From: Nocardia sp. XZ_19_385 | GTDB taxonomy: Bacteria; Actinomycetota; Actinomycetes; Mycobacteriales; Mycobacteriaceae | Assembly: GCF_015355755.1 (NCBI RefSeq) | Contig: NZ_JACVEE010000004.1 | Span: 124,001-188,000 of the forward strand | Direction: 5' to 3' | DNA length: 64,000 nt | Part shown: positions 36,030 to 44,335 of the stretch, piece by piece | Layout: every line of letters starts with the position of its first letter | Position numbering within the stretch: position 1 is the stretch's first letter | Made by a program: the position numbers and the translations under genes | Notes under the pieces: model-generated | What the model was told of the DNA's origin: nothing | The model's database searches: none | What the model saw: only the letters and a program-made list of their open reading frames with translations

Positions 36030-37508
36030 ATGTCCAAATTCATCGACCGTGTCGTGCTTCATGTCAGTGCGGGCAAGGGCGGGCACGGGTGTTCCTCCGT
36101 CCGCCGGGAGAAGTTCATGCCGCTCGGCGGGCCGGACGGTGGCAATGGTGGCAACGGTGGGGATGTGATCCTCGAGGTCGATCCCAACGTGCACACGCTG
36201 CTGGACTTCCACTTCCACCCGCATGCCAAGGCGGGCAACGGCAAGCCCGGTGAGGGCAGCAACAAAGACGGCAAGCGCGGCGAACCGCTGGTGCTGAAGG
36301 TGCCCGACGGCACCGTCGTGGTCGGCCGTGATGGTGAGGTACTCGCCGATCTGGTCGGTGCGGGCAACCAGTACATCGCAGCTCGTGGCGGTCGTGGCGG
36401 CTTGGGCAACGCGTCGCTTGCCTCCAAGGCGCGCAAGGCTCCCGGTTTCGCGCTGCTGGGCGAGGACGGCGACGAGGGCGATGTGGTCCTCGAGCTGAAA
36501 TCGCTCGCCGATGTCGGGCTGGTCGGCTTCCCGTCCGCGGGTAAATCCTCGCTCGTGTCGGTGCTGTCGGCGGCCAAGCCGAAGATCGCCGACTATCCGT
36601 TCACCACGCTGGTGCCGAACCTCGGCGTGGTCTCCAGCGGTGACACCACCTTCGTCATCGCCGACGTGCCCGGTCTGATTCCGGGTGCCAGCGATGGTCG
36701 CGGCCTGGGTCTGGACTTCCTGCGTCATCTGGAACGCTGCGCGGTGCTCGCGCACGTCGTCGACTGCGCGACGCTGGAGCCGGGTCGCGATCCGGTCTCC
36801 GATGTCGATGCGCTGGAAGCCGAGCTGGCCGCCTACAAGCCGGAGCTGTCCGCCGACACCGGCCTCGGCGATCTGGCCGACCGGCCGCGGGTGGTCATCC
36901 TCAACAAGACCGACGTGCCCGACGCCAAAGAGCTGGCCGAGATGGTCGCCCCCGAATTCACGGCCCGTGGCTGGCCGGTGTTCGAGATCTCCGCGGTGAC
37001 GCACCAGGGTTTGCGGCCGTTGACCTTCGCGCTCGCCGAGATGGTGCTCCAGTACCGCGAGGCGCATCCGAAGGCGGCGCCGAAGCGTCCGGTGATCCGT
37101 CCGATCGCCACCGACGCGACCGGTTTCAGCGTCATCCTCGATCCGGACGAGGAAGGCGGCTTCATCGTGCGCGGCGTACAGCCCGAGCGGTGGGTCAAGC
37201 AGACACAGTTCGACAACGACGAGGCCGTGGGCTACCTGGCCGACCGGCTGGCTCGCCTCGGAGTCGAGGAAGCACTGGTCAAGAAGGGCGCCAAGCCGGG
37301 CGCGCCGGTCACCATCGGCGATGTCACCTTCGAGTGGGAGCCGGCGATCTCGGCGGGTGTCGATATGGTGCCCACCGGTCGTGGCACCGACCTGCGGCTC
37401 GAGCAGGACGACCGGATCAGCGCCGCCGAACGCAAGCACGCCTCGCGGGTGCGGCGTGGCCTGGTGGACGAGGACGGCAACGAAATCAAGCAGGACACCA
37501 AGAAGTAG
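36030..37508 (+). CDS. obg: GTPase Obg
   Basis: A 492-residue essential GTPase that monitors 50S assembly and nucleotide status. The glycine-rich Obg fold (residues 1-158) has [31 protein letters not shown]. The G domain has G1 [10 protein letters not shown]2 [13 protein letters not shown]3 [10 protein letters not shown] and G4 NKTD. The C-terminal OCT domain (about 340-420) is followed by a charged tail of about 60 residues. ATG 36030 fits the usual MSKFIDRVV start; the ribosome binding site AAGGAGG is 12 nt away. ATG 36018 abuts that site and is unlikely. It is 26 bp from proB. Confidence 0.97.
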   Translation: MSKFIDRVVLHVSAGKGGHGCSSVRREKFMPLGGPDGGNGGNGGDVILEVDPNVHTLLDFHFHPHAKAGNGKPGEGSNKDGKRGEPLVLKVPDGTVVVGRDGEVLADLVGAGNQYIAARGGRGGLGNASLASKARKAPGFALLGEDGDEGDVVLELKSLADVGLVGFPSAGKSSLVSVLSAAKPKIADYPFTTLVPNLGVVSSGDTTFVIADVPGLIPGASDGRGLGLDFLRHLERCAVLAHVVDCATLEPGRDPVSDVDALEAELAAYKPELSADTGLGDLADRPRVVILNKTDVPDAKELAEMVAPEFTARGWPVFEISAVTHQGLRPLTFALAEMVLQYREAHPKAAPKRPVIRPIATDATGFSVILDPDEEGGFIVRGVQPERWVKQTQFDNDEAVGYLADRLARLGVEEALVKKGAKPGAPVTIGDVTFEWEPAISAGVDMVPTGRGTDLRLEQDDRISAAERKHASRVRRGLVDEDGNEIKQDTKK

Positions 37509-37534
37509 TCGGTTCGCGTTGTAGGAGTTCTGTT

Positions 37535-38683
37535 GTGACGCAGGTGAATCCGAAGTTCTCGGCAGCTGTCTCACCGGGCGGCCTGAGCGAGGCGCGGCAG
37601 GCGATCGCGACCGCGCGCAGTGTCGTGGTGAAGATCGGTTCGTCGGCGCTGACCAGTCTGCAAGGCGGGCTGGACACCGAGCGCCTGGATCGGCTGGCCG
37701 ACGCGGTGGAGGCCCGCATGCGCGCGGGCTCCGACGTGGTCGTGGTGTCCTCGGGCGCCATCGGCGCGGGTCTCGCGCCGCTCGGATTGGCCAGCCGCCC
37801 AAGGGATCTGGCGACCAAGCAGGCAGCGGCCAGTGTCGGCCAGCTGGCGCTGGCGCACGCCTGGGGCACCTCCTTCGCCCGCTACGGCCGCACGGTCGGT
37901 CAGGTCCTGCTCGTCGCCGACGACTTCTCCCGCCGGGAACACCACCGCAACGCCCAGCGCACTCTGGATCGGCTGCGCTCGCTCGGCGCGGTCGCGGTGG
38001 TGAACGAAAACGACACTGTCGCAACCGAAGAGATCCGTTTCGGTGACAACGACCGGCTGGCCGCCTTGGTCGCGCATCTGGTTGGCGCGGACGCCCTGGT
38101 CCTGCTCTCCGATGTCGAAGGTCTCTACGACGGCGACCCGCGCAAGGGCGCCGCGAACTTCATCCCCGAGGTGCGCGGTAGCGCCGACCTCGACGGCGTA
38201 ATCGCCGGTAGCGGTGGAGCTTTGGGCACCGGCGGCATGGCCTCGAAACTTTCCGCCGCGCGCCTGGCCGCCGACGCCGGTGTCCCGGTCCTCTTGGCCG
38301 CGGCGTCCGAAGCGGATGTCGCCCTGACGGCGGGCACCGTGGGCACGGCCTTCGCCGCCCGCCCGGTCCGCCTGTCCGCCCGCAAGTTCTGGGTCCGGCA
38401 CGCCGCCGACAGCCGCGGCGCGCTGGTCCTGGACGACGGTGCGGTGCAGGCCATAGCCGAACGCCGCCGCTCCCTGCTGGCCGCGGGCATCACAGCTATT
38501 CGCGGCCAATTCTCCGGCGGTGACGTCGTCGACCTCATCGCCTCCGATGACCGCGTCGTGGCCCGCGGTGTCGTCGAATACGACAGCACCGAACTATCGA
38601 CGATGCTCGGCCGCTCCACGACTGATCTCCCAGAAACCATGCGCCGCGCGGTAATTCACGCCGACGACCTGGTCGGTATCTGA
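37535..38683 (+). CDS. proB: Glutamate 5-kinase
   Basis: A 382-residue enzyme for the first step of proline synthesis (glutamate + ATP to glutamyl-5-phosphate). The amino-acid-kinase domain has [74 protein letters not shown] and [17 protein letters not shown]-terminal PUA domain (about residues 290-370) follows. GTG 37535 is preceded by TAGGAG at 7 nt. No proA is present in the window; in M. tuberculosis proA is also unlinked. It follows obg as in Mycobacterium and is convergent with the next gene at 8 bp. Confidence 0.96.
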   Translation: MTQVNPKFSAAVSPGGLSEARQAIATARSVVVKIGSSALTSLQGGLDTERLDRLADAVEARMRAGSDVVVVSSGAIGAGLAPLGLASRPRDLATKQAAASVGQLALAHAWGTSFARYGRTVGQVLLVADDFSRREHHRNAQRTLDRLRSLGAVAVVNENDTVATEEIRFGDNDRLAALVAHLVGADALVLLSDVEGLYDGDPRKGAANFIPEVRGSADLDGVIAGSGGALGTGGMASKLSAARLAADAGVPVLLAAASEADVALTAGTVGTAFAARPVRLSARKFWVRHAADSRGALVLDDGAVQAIAERRRSLLAAGITAIRGQFSGGDVVDLIASDDRVVARGVVEYDSTELSTMLGRSTTDLPETMRRAVIHADDLVGI

Positions 38684-38690
38684 GTCGAGT

Positions 38691-39032
38691 TCAGGGTTTC
38701 CGGCTGCGGATATCCCGCATCGGTGCCCGGTCGAGCACCTCGACGTACATGATCCGCTCGTCGACCACATCGAGAGTCAGCATGCCCTGCTCCGGCGACA
38801 GGCTGATGGTGCGATGGCCGGGACCATAGGGCTGTCCGGCTGGATGCTCCTCGGTCCGGAAGCTTTGACATTCCTCGGTGTCGCATCCGCACTCGCCTAC
38901 CAGCCGCAAATCCCATGCGCTGCCAGCGAGTTCGGGCTCTCCCTCCGCCGCCAACAGCGCGGCCAGCTCTGTCACGAGGTCCGGAAAAACCTCGCGGACA
39001 AGCGGAACCGCTCCGGTCATGTCTGAGGACAT
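38691..39032 (-). CDS. Hypothetical protein with a Cys cluster
   Basis: A 113-residue protein I do not recognise. The N-terminal half is helical (VREVFPDLVTELAALLAAEGEPELAGSA), then LRLVGECGCDTEECQSF has three closely spaced Cys (C-x-C-x4-C) that could bind metal, and the C-terminal half looks like beta strands (HRTISLSPEQGMLTLDVVDERIMYVEVLDR). Codon use is normal for the window. The start at ATG 39032 is uncertain; ATG 39020 is possible. It is not obviously linked to the PPE-like gene 23 bp upstream. Confidence 0.65.
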   Translation of the reverse strand: MSSDMTGAVPLVREVFPDLVTELAALLAAEGEPELAGSAWDLRLVGECGCDTEECQSFRTEEHPAGQPYGPGHRTISLSPEQGMLTLDVVDERIMYVEVLDRAPMRDIRSRKP

Positions 39033-39055
39033 CAGCCGCGATCAGTTCGTCATGG

Positions 39056-40246
39056 CTAGGGGAAGAGGCCGGGCTGGTTGGCCGTGGGGGTGGGCTGGTT
39101 GGGGTCTTCGGGGATGGGACCGGTTACGCCGGGCTGGCCGCCTGGGTCGGGGAGAGTAGGAGGCTGGCCGGCGTCGGGGATCTGATTCGGCGGGCCCGGT
39201 TGCGGTTCGGGGGTGGCAGGTGGGGCCTGCTCGGTTGGCGGGGGTGTTTGTTCTGCCGTTGGTGCGGGAGGAGCTGGGGTCGACGGTTCTGGGGGTGGCG
39301 CCGGAGTTGGTTCCGGGGTGCTCGGGGGTGGCGCCGGAGTTGGTTCCGGGGTGCTCGGGGGAGGCGCCGGTGCTGGTTCCGGGGTGGTCGGCGCCGGGTC
39401 TGGATCCGGCTGCGGAGTGGACGGTGGCGTCGGTTCCGGAGTGGAGGGCGCTGTGGGTTCCGGAGTGGCAGGCGGTGTCGGTTCCGGCGTCGAGGGGGTC
39501 GGCTCCGGGGTGGACGGTGCGGGTTCCGGTGTCGGCTCGGGCGTCGACGGGATCTCCGGTGTCGGTTCCGGCGTCGACGGGATTTCCGGTGTCGGCTGCG
39601 GGTTGTCCGGTCCCGGCGTTTCCGGGATGGTGTCCGACGGTGGAAGCTGCTGCGGTGGAACGTATTCCGGTTCCGAGGGGGTGACGATGGGCTGATCCTG
39701 CATGCCCGGGATCACCGGGGGTTCCGGGAGCGCGGGGACGCCGTTGCCGGCCAGGCCGTAGGCCGGTTTGTAGATCATGTTCATGGCGAGGACGGCCTCT
39801 TGGCGGAGGGCCTCCTGGGCCATTTGGGCGCTGATGACGTTGGCCGCTTCGAGGAGTTTGGCGATGGCGCCGACCGGCCCGGTATCGCCGGGCGGGACGA
39901 CGGCGAGTTTGACGGCTTCCGCGGCGGCGGCGAGGCCGCCGAGGAGGGCGCCGACCTGGCCCATGATGGCGCTGAGTTCGTCGACGGAGGCGGCGAAGCT
40001 GCGGGTGCTGGCGTAGGCGGCGTCGGCGGCGGCGCCCTCCCAGGCCATGGAGTTCATGACGCGGTCGGTGCTGGCGCGGGTGAGCGGGAACGAAGTGGCC
40101 AGTGTGCCTGCGGCTTCCAGCCAGGTGACCGAGGCGCGCAGGATTTCGGCGGCGTTGATCTGCTGCGTGCCGGCGTAGATCTGCTCGTGGGTCATCGACT
40201 CGAAATGTTCCATCGAGGTGATGTAGTTCGGGTCGTTTCCGGTCAT
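39056..40246 (-). CDS. PPE-like protein with proline-rich C-terminal half (putative ESX substrate)
   Basis: A 396-residue protein. Residues 1-170 are alpha-helical and alanine-rich, with a W-x-G turn at 69-71 (MAWEGAAAD), typical of the PPE/WXG100 superfamily. From about residue 180 the chain is dominated by TPEPTP-type repeats (TPEIPSTPEP, PAPPPSTPEPT), with 11-residue units encoded by 33-bp repeats; this part should be extended and may span or coat the envelope. Its start overlaps the stop of the PE-like gene (ATGA). With the EspG-like gene upstream, I infer a type VII secretion substrate pair with its chaperone. No PPE motif proper is seen at the N-terminus, so 'PPE-like' is used in the structural sense. 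Confidence 0.7.
   Translation of the reverse strand: MTGNDPNYITSMEHFESMTHEQIYAGTQQINAAEILRASVTWLEAAGTLATSFPLTRASTDRVMNSMAWEGAAADAAYASTRSFAASVDELSAIMGQVGALLGGLAAAAEAVKLAVVPPGDTGPVGAIAKLLEAANVISAQMAQEALRQEAVLAMNMIYKPAYGLAGNGVPALPEPPVIPGMQDQPIVTPSEPEYVPPQQLPPSDTIPETPGPDNPQPTPEIPSTPEPTPEIPSTPEPTPEPAPSTPEPTPSTPEPTPPATPEPTAPSTPEPTPPSTPQPDPDPAPTTPEPAPAPPPSTPEPTPAPPPSTPEPTPAPPPEPSTPAPPAPTAEQTPPPTEQAPPATPEPQPGPPNQIPDAGQPPTLPDPGGQPGVTGPIPEDPNQPTPTANQPGLFP
39289..39370 (-). repeat. 33-bp tandem repeat in the proline-rich region
   Basis: Two exact and further degenerate copies of a 33-bp unit encoding an 11-residue TPAPPPSTPEP-type block. It is coding, not a CRISPR array: there are no unique spacers and the frame is kept. 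Confidence 0.6.
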
Positions 40247-40617
40247 GCCCTTACGCTCGCTTCCAGGGCGCGCATGGCGGCGGCGTTGGCGGCGTCGGCC
40301 TCTTCGTAGAGCCCGGCGCTGGTCAGGAACGCGGCCTGCATGGCGTAGGCGGCCTCGATGTAGTTGTCGAGTAGTTCGGCGGCGTCACGCGCCTTGGCGC
40401 CGAAACCGGCCTGTAGTTCGCGGGCGGAGTCGAAACCGCCGAAACCGTGCAGCTCGGCGATGGCTTCGAGGCGGCGCTTGAGGTGGATCAGGCGATCGGC
40501 TTCGTGCTGATACATCTCCGCGCAGCGCCGGGCCGCCGCCGGGTCGAACTTCATGGTGCCGGCTTGGGCCTGCTGCTGGAACGTGGCGATATCGGCTCGG
40601 CTGGTCTCGATCGTCAT
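40243..40617 (-). CDS. PE-like small helical protein with YxxxD secretion motif
   Basis: A 124-residue, fully helical protein. FDPAAARRCAEMYQHEADRLIHLKRRLEAIAELHGFGGFDSARELQAGFGAKARDAAELLDNYIEAAYAMQAAFLTSAGLYEEADAANAAAM ends with YEEAD (Tyr104-Asp108), an exact YxxxD/E signal as used by ESX substrates, placed after the second helix as in PE proteins. It would pair with the PPE-like partner, whose start overlaps its stop. ATG 40617 is chosen for AGGGG 7 nt upstream; GTG 40623 would add two residues. Family assignment rests on context and motif, not on overall similarity. Confidence 0.65.
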   Translation of the reverse strand: MTIETSRADIATFQQQAQAGTMKFDPAAARRCAEMYQHEADRLIHLKRRLEAIAELHGFGGFDSARELQAGFGAKARDAAELLDNYIEAAYAMQAAFLTSAGLYEEADAANAAAMRALEASVRA

Positions 40618-40689
40618 ACGCACCCCTGCTAACTCTCGGTCCGACCCAGACTAACCGCAAGCACGGGGTGTTAGCCAAGCAACGACAAG

Positions 40690-41400
40690 TCAACGTTTTT
40701 GGCTGGGAATGCGTTTCTGTAGTTGGCTCGCGAGCTGGTCGGCGGAGGCCGGGACGATGTGCACCGTGGCACCGGCTTTGATGAGGTAGCGCCCGTCGCC
40801 CTGCACATCGATCCAGGTGTAGTGGACGGGCGGCGTGGGGTCGGAGCGGTCCAGCCGGGCCTCGATGCGGATATGTCCTTCGGCGGTATGGGGTTTGAGC
40901 AGCAGCCTGCGGATCGGGGTCGCCCCGGGTTGCGGCGTGACGGCTTCGGCGTCCCGCACGGCTTCGGCGGCGGCGGCGCGGGAGGGCTCCCGCCCGGCCG
41001 GGGCCTTGGGCAGCAACGCCGCGATCCGGGCGCCGAGTTTGTCGCTGCGCCCGATCGAAATGTTCACGCGCCCACCGAAATCCGGTCGCATCCCGGGTTC
41101 CTGCACGGCGAGCACCGCACGGTCGTAGACCACGCACGCGAGTAGCCGCAGTTCGCTGCCGGGGGTGTGTGCGCCGCCGATGGCCACGATCCGGGTGTGC
41201 GGTGCGGCGAGGATCCGCAGGCACGCGGTCAGGTCGGGATCACTGCCCAGTGGTAATCGCTCCGCGAGTTGTAGCCGCAGCTTGTGCGCCGCGTCCTCGG
41301 TGCGCGGCGTTTCCAGGATGCGCAAAGGGTAGGGATGACGATCCAGTTCGGTTTCGCGCCACAGGTGGGCGAACTCGTCCGGAGTGAAGATCCAACCCAC
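40690..41400 (-). CDS. EspG-family ESX secretion-associated protein
   Basis: A 236-residue cytosolic protein. VGWIFTPDEFAHLWRETELDRHPYPLRIL matches the EspG start (W.FTPDEF..LW....R.PYPL). It continues as alternating strands and helices, with IEARLDRSDPTPPVHYTWIDVQGDGRYLI and a basic C-terminus, as in EspG. EspG binds the PPE half of cognate PE-PPE dimers and takes them to the ESX machine. GTG 41400 is chosen because GAGGAG lies about 10 nt upstream and the family start is matched. It lies 72 bp upstream of the PE-like gene. No EccA-E genes are in the window, so the secretion system must be elsewhere. Confidence 0.8.
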   Translation of the reverse strand: MGWIFTPDEFAHLWRETELDRHPYPLRILETPRTEDAAHKLRLQLAERLPLGSDPDLTACLRILAAPHTRIVAIGGAHTPGSELRLLACVVYDRAVLAVQEPGMRPDFGGRVNISIGRSDKLGARIAALLPKAPAGREPSRAAAAEAVRDAEAVTPQPGATPIRRLLLKPHTAEGHIRIEARLDRSDPTPPVHYTWIDVQGDGRYLIKAGATVHIVPASADQLASQLQKRIPSQKR

Positions 41401-41572
41401 GCCTGAATCACTCCTCACAAACCCGCATGACTGCTGGCAGCATAACGGGTGCCCCCGCAGAGATCGCGCGCTAACGTCGCGGGGAATTATCGGATATACC
41501 AAAACACAACCCCTCGGTTTCGCTCGGTTGCGTGTGAGCTTCCTCGTTGCACTGGTCGAGTGCCCTACTCCG

Positions 41573-41588
41573 CCCCGGCTCGCCGGGG
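41573..41588 (+). promoter_or_regulatory. Short hairpin before the AfsA-type operon
   Basis: CCCCGG and CCGGGG form a 6-bp stem with a CTCG loop just before the GGGAG ribosome binding site (41594-41598). It may limit or time translation of the first gene. The operon promoter lies in 41401-41570; TATACC near 41497 is a -10 candidate only. Confidence 0.3.
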
Positions 41589-41602
41589 TGATGGGAGACG
41601 CT

Positions 41603-44335
41603 GTGCAGGTACTGGGTCCATGGACCGATCAGGCCACGATCACCGCGCTGGCCGGCGGTAAGGCGCGCGGTTTGCACAGCGTGCACAACGGCGGTTTCCG
41701 GGTGCCGGAGTGGGTGGTGCTCGGCACCGATGTCTTCGAACGGTTCGCCGCCGAGGCGGGGCTGGACACGGCGGTCGCCGAGTTCGCCGCGTTGGACGAT
41801 CTGGACAAAGCCTTGGCAGCGGGGGCGGCGCTGCGCGCGGACGTCACCGCGGCCGACCTATCCGAGGCCGTGCGGGAGCTGATTGGGCAGGCGTATGAGC
41901 GGCTCGGCTCGGGGTCGATCGCGGTGCGGTCCTCGGTGCTGGCCGAGGACGGCGCGCGCCACTCCTACGCAGGCCAGTTCGATTCATATCTGAATGTCAA
42001 CGGCCCCGGCGCAGTGCTGGATCGGGTGCGTGATTGCTGGGCGTCGGCGTTCTCTGAACGGTCCATCCGCTACAGCTTCGCCCAGCAGCAACCCCGGGCG
42101 GGCGCCGCGGCCGTAGTGCTGCAGCAGCTGGTGGCGGCGCGGGCCAGCGGGGTCGTGTGCAGCGCTAACCCGATCACCGGCGCGCCGGACGAGGTGGTGA
42201 TCAGCGCGGTCTACGGGCTGGGGGAGGGCCTGGTCTCGGGCGCGGTGGACGCCGATTCGGTGATCGTGGAGAAATCCACCGGGACCGTGCTGGAGACCGT
42301 CCTCGGGGACAAGGACCGCAGCTACGCGCCCGCGGCCGAACAGGGTTGCCTGGTCCGCGAGGTCGATCCGGAGGACCGGGAGCGGCCGGTGCTCAGCGCC
42401 GCCGAGTTGGCCGAGCTCACCAAGCTGGCGCGCCGCCTCGAAAGCGACCACGGCACGCCGCAGGACATCGAATGGGCGATCGACGACACCGGCATCTGGG
42501 TGCTGCAATCGCGGCCGATCACGACCGCGGTGCGCGGCGGTGTGGATGCGCGCTGGGCTGCCGCGGTCATCCAAGGCGCGGGGGAGTCGGTGCCCGAGGG
42601 TGAGCTGCGAATCTGGGACAACGCCAACATCATCGAGAGTTTCAGCGGGCTCACCTCGCCGCTGACCTATACGACGGCCGCCGAAATCTACGGCCGGGTG
42701 TATGACGGTTACGCGCGGTCGCTGCGAGTGCGCGGCCGGCAACTGCGGCAGGTCGAGCAATGGACTCCGGTGCTGCTCGGCTCTTTTCACGGCCGGGTGT
42801 ACTACAACCTGCTGCACTGGTATCGGATGGTGGGTATCGCACCGGGATACCGTCTGAACCGGAAGGTGCTGGAGGCGGCGCTCGGCGTCGAGGAACCACT
42901 TGCCGACGACATCGCGAACACTCTGCGCCCCTTCACCTTCCGTACTCCGATCGGCCGCATCTGGTCTCGCGCCGCTACTACGGTGCGCTATCTGCGACGG
43001 CTGTTCGGGATCGATGACATGGTCGAGCGGTTCCTGACCGACTTCTACCGCGTCTACGACGAGTACGACGCGCGCGACTACACCGGCATGTCCGGTGATC
43101 AGGCCTACCGGGCCTACCGCGAGGTGGACCGGGACCTGGTAGCACGCTGGGGGCCGCTGATGGTGCTCGACGCCATCCTGCTGACCTGCACGGGGTCGTT
43201 GTTCGTGCTCACCAAGCTGCTCCTGCCGAAAGCGCCGGAATGGCTGGGCCTGACGCTGGTCGGGCCCGGCGCCGATATCGAATCGGCCGAACCCGCGCGG
43301 GCGATGACGGCGCTGGCCGAGCGCGTCGGCACCGACCCCACCTTGACCGAACTGGTGAATTCCACTCCGCCGCAGGAGCTTTACGGCAAACTCGCCGAGC
43401 ATCCCGAGTTCGGAGCCGAGGTCGAGGCCTATCTCGACCGCTACGGCTACCGCAGCCTGGACGAACTGAAACTGGAAACACCGGACCTGCGGGAGGATCC
43501 GGCGAGCCTGTTCATCATGCTGCGCAGCACCCTCGCGACGCTGCGGCAGCACGGACGCGCGGGGGTGGACCGCCGGGCCGAGGCCGAGGCCTATCTCGAC
43601 GCCAACCTGCGCGGTGTGCGCCGCCGGATCTTCGAACGGTTGCGCGGCAAGGTATCCCGCTGCGCCGCCCATCGGGAGCGCGTGCGGTTCTGCCGCACAA
43701 GAGCTTTCGGGATGGTCAAGCGCATGATCCGGGCCATGGGCCGGGATCTGGTGGCGCGCGACCTGCTGGACGAGTTCGGTGACGTCTTCTACCTGACCGT
43801 GCAGGAACTGCGCGGGTGCTATGACGGCGCCGAACCCGGTGACCTGCGCAAGCTGGTCACCGCGCGAAAAGCGCAGCGCGCCAAGGATGCCGAGCTGGTC
43901 GCTCCGTCGCGGTTCGTCACGATCGGCTCGAGTTTCGGCCGGGCCGAACTGGCTGGCCAGGGCTGGGTGCCGGTCACCGAGATTCCGGCCGCGACCGCGG
44001 GTACGGTGCTGGCGGGCACCCCGTCGGCAGCCGGCGCCGCCACCGGCAGTGCTGTCGTGGTGGACGAGCCGCGCGATATCGCAGGAGGCATCCTGGTGGC
44101 CTATCGCACCGATCCTGGTTGGGTGGCGGCGCTGCCATCGGCGGCGGCGCTGGTGATCGAGCGTGGCAGTCCGCTCACCCACGTGGCGATCGTGGCGCGG
44201 GAAATGGGTGTACCGACCGTGGTGCAGGTGAAGGACGTGACGAAAAAGGTGCGCACGGGTATGCGGTTACGGGTCGACGGTTCCGCCGGGACCGTGACCG
44301 TGCTACCCGGGGAAGGTACGGCCGATGGAACCTGA
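41603..44335 (+). CDS. PEP-synthase/pyruvate-phosphate-dikinase-like enzyme
   Basis: A 910-residue phosphotransferase. The N-terminal ATP-grasp domain (about 1-330) has GGKARGLHSVHNGGFRVPEWVVL, GSIAVRSSVLAEDG, SYAGQFDSYLNV and QDIEWAIDDTGIWVLQSRPIT. The middle part (WDNANIIESFSGLTSPLTYTTAAEIY...GRVYYNLLHWYRMV) is that of PEP-utilising enzymes and rifampin phosphotransferases. The C-terminal swivelling domain carries the phospho-accepting His860 in GSPLTHVAIVAREMGVPTV. The pyruvate/PEP barrel of true PpsA is missing, so the acceptor is probably another small molecule, as in rifampin phosphotransferase. GTG 41603 has GGGAG 5 nt upstream. It overlaps the next gene by 11 bp. Confidence 0.8.
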   Translation: MQVLGPWTDQATITALAGGKARGLHSVHNGGFRVPEWVVLGTDVFERFAAEAGLDTAVAEFAALDDLDKALAAGAALRADVTAADLSEAVRELIGQAYERLGSGSIAVRSSVLAEDGARHSYAGQFDSYLNVNGPGAVLDRVRDCWASAFSERSIRYSFAQQQPRAGAAAVVLQQLVAARASGVVCSANPITGAPDEVVISAVYGLGEGLVSGAVDADSVIVEKSTGTVLETVLGDKDRSYAPAAEQGCLVREVDPEDRERPVLSAAELAELTKLARRLESDHGTPQDIEWAIDDTGIWVLQSRPITTAVRGGVDARWAAAVIQGAGESVPEGELRIWDNANIIESFSGLTSPLTYTTAAEIYGRVYDGYARSLRVRGRQLRQVEQWTPVLLGSFHGRVYYNLLHWYRMVGIAPGYRLNRKVLEAALGVEEPLADDIANTLRPFTFRTPIGRIWSRAATTVRYLRRLFGIDDMVERFLTDFYRVYDEYDARDYTGMSGDQAYRAYREVDRDLVARWGPLMVLDAILLTCTGSLFVLTKLLLPKAPEWLGLTLVGPGADIESAEPARAMTALAERVGTDPTLTELVNSTPPQELYGKLAEHPEFGAEVEAYLDRYGYRSLDELKLETPDLREDPASLFIMLRSTLATLRQHGRAGVDRRAEAEAYLDANLRGVRRRIFERLRGKVSRCAAHRERVRFCRTRAFGMVKRMIRAMGRDLVARDLLDEFGDVFYLTVQELRGCYDGAEPGDLRKLVTARKAQRAKDAELVAPSRFVTIGSSFGRAELAGQGWVPVTEIPAATAGTVLAGTPSAAGAATGSAVVVDEPRDIAGGILVAYRTDPGWVAALPSAAALVIERGSPLTHVAIVAREMGVPTVVQVKDVTKKVRTGMRLRVDGSAGTVTVLPGEGTADGT

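Noticed and set aside
39289..39620. The repeated DNA in the proline-rich gene as a CRISPR array
   Set aside because: Repeats are adjacent, multiples of three and keep an open frame; there are no unique spacers of uniform length.
41984..44182. A 732-codon open frame opposite the PEP-synthase-like gene
   Set aside because: No family motif, and the plus strand encodes a clear enzyme with a tight operon context.
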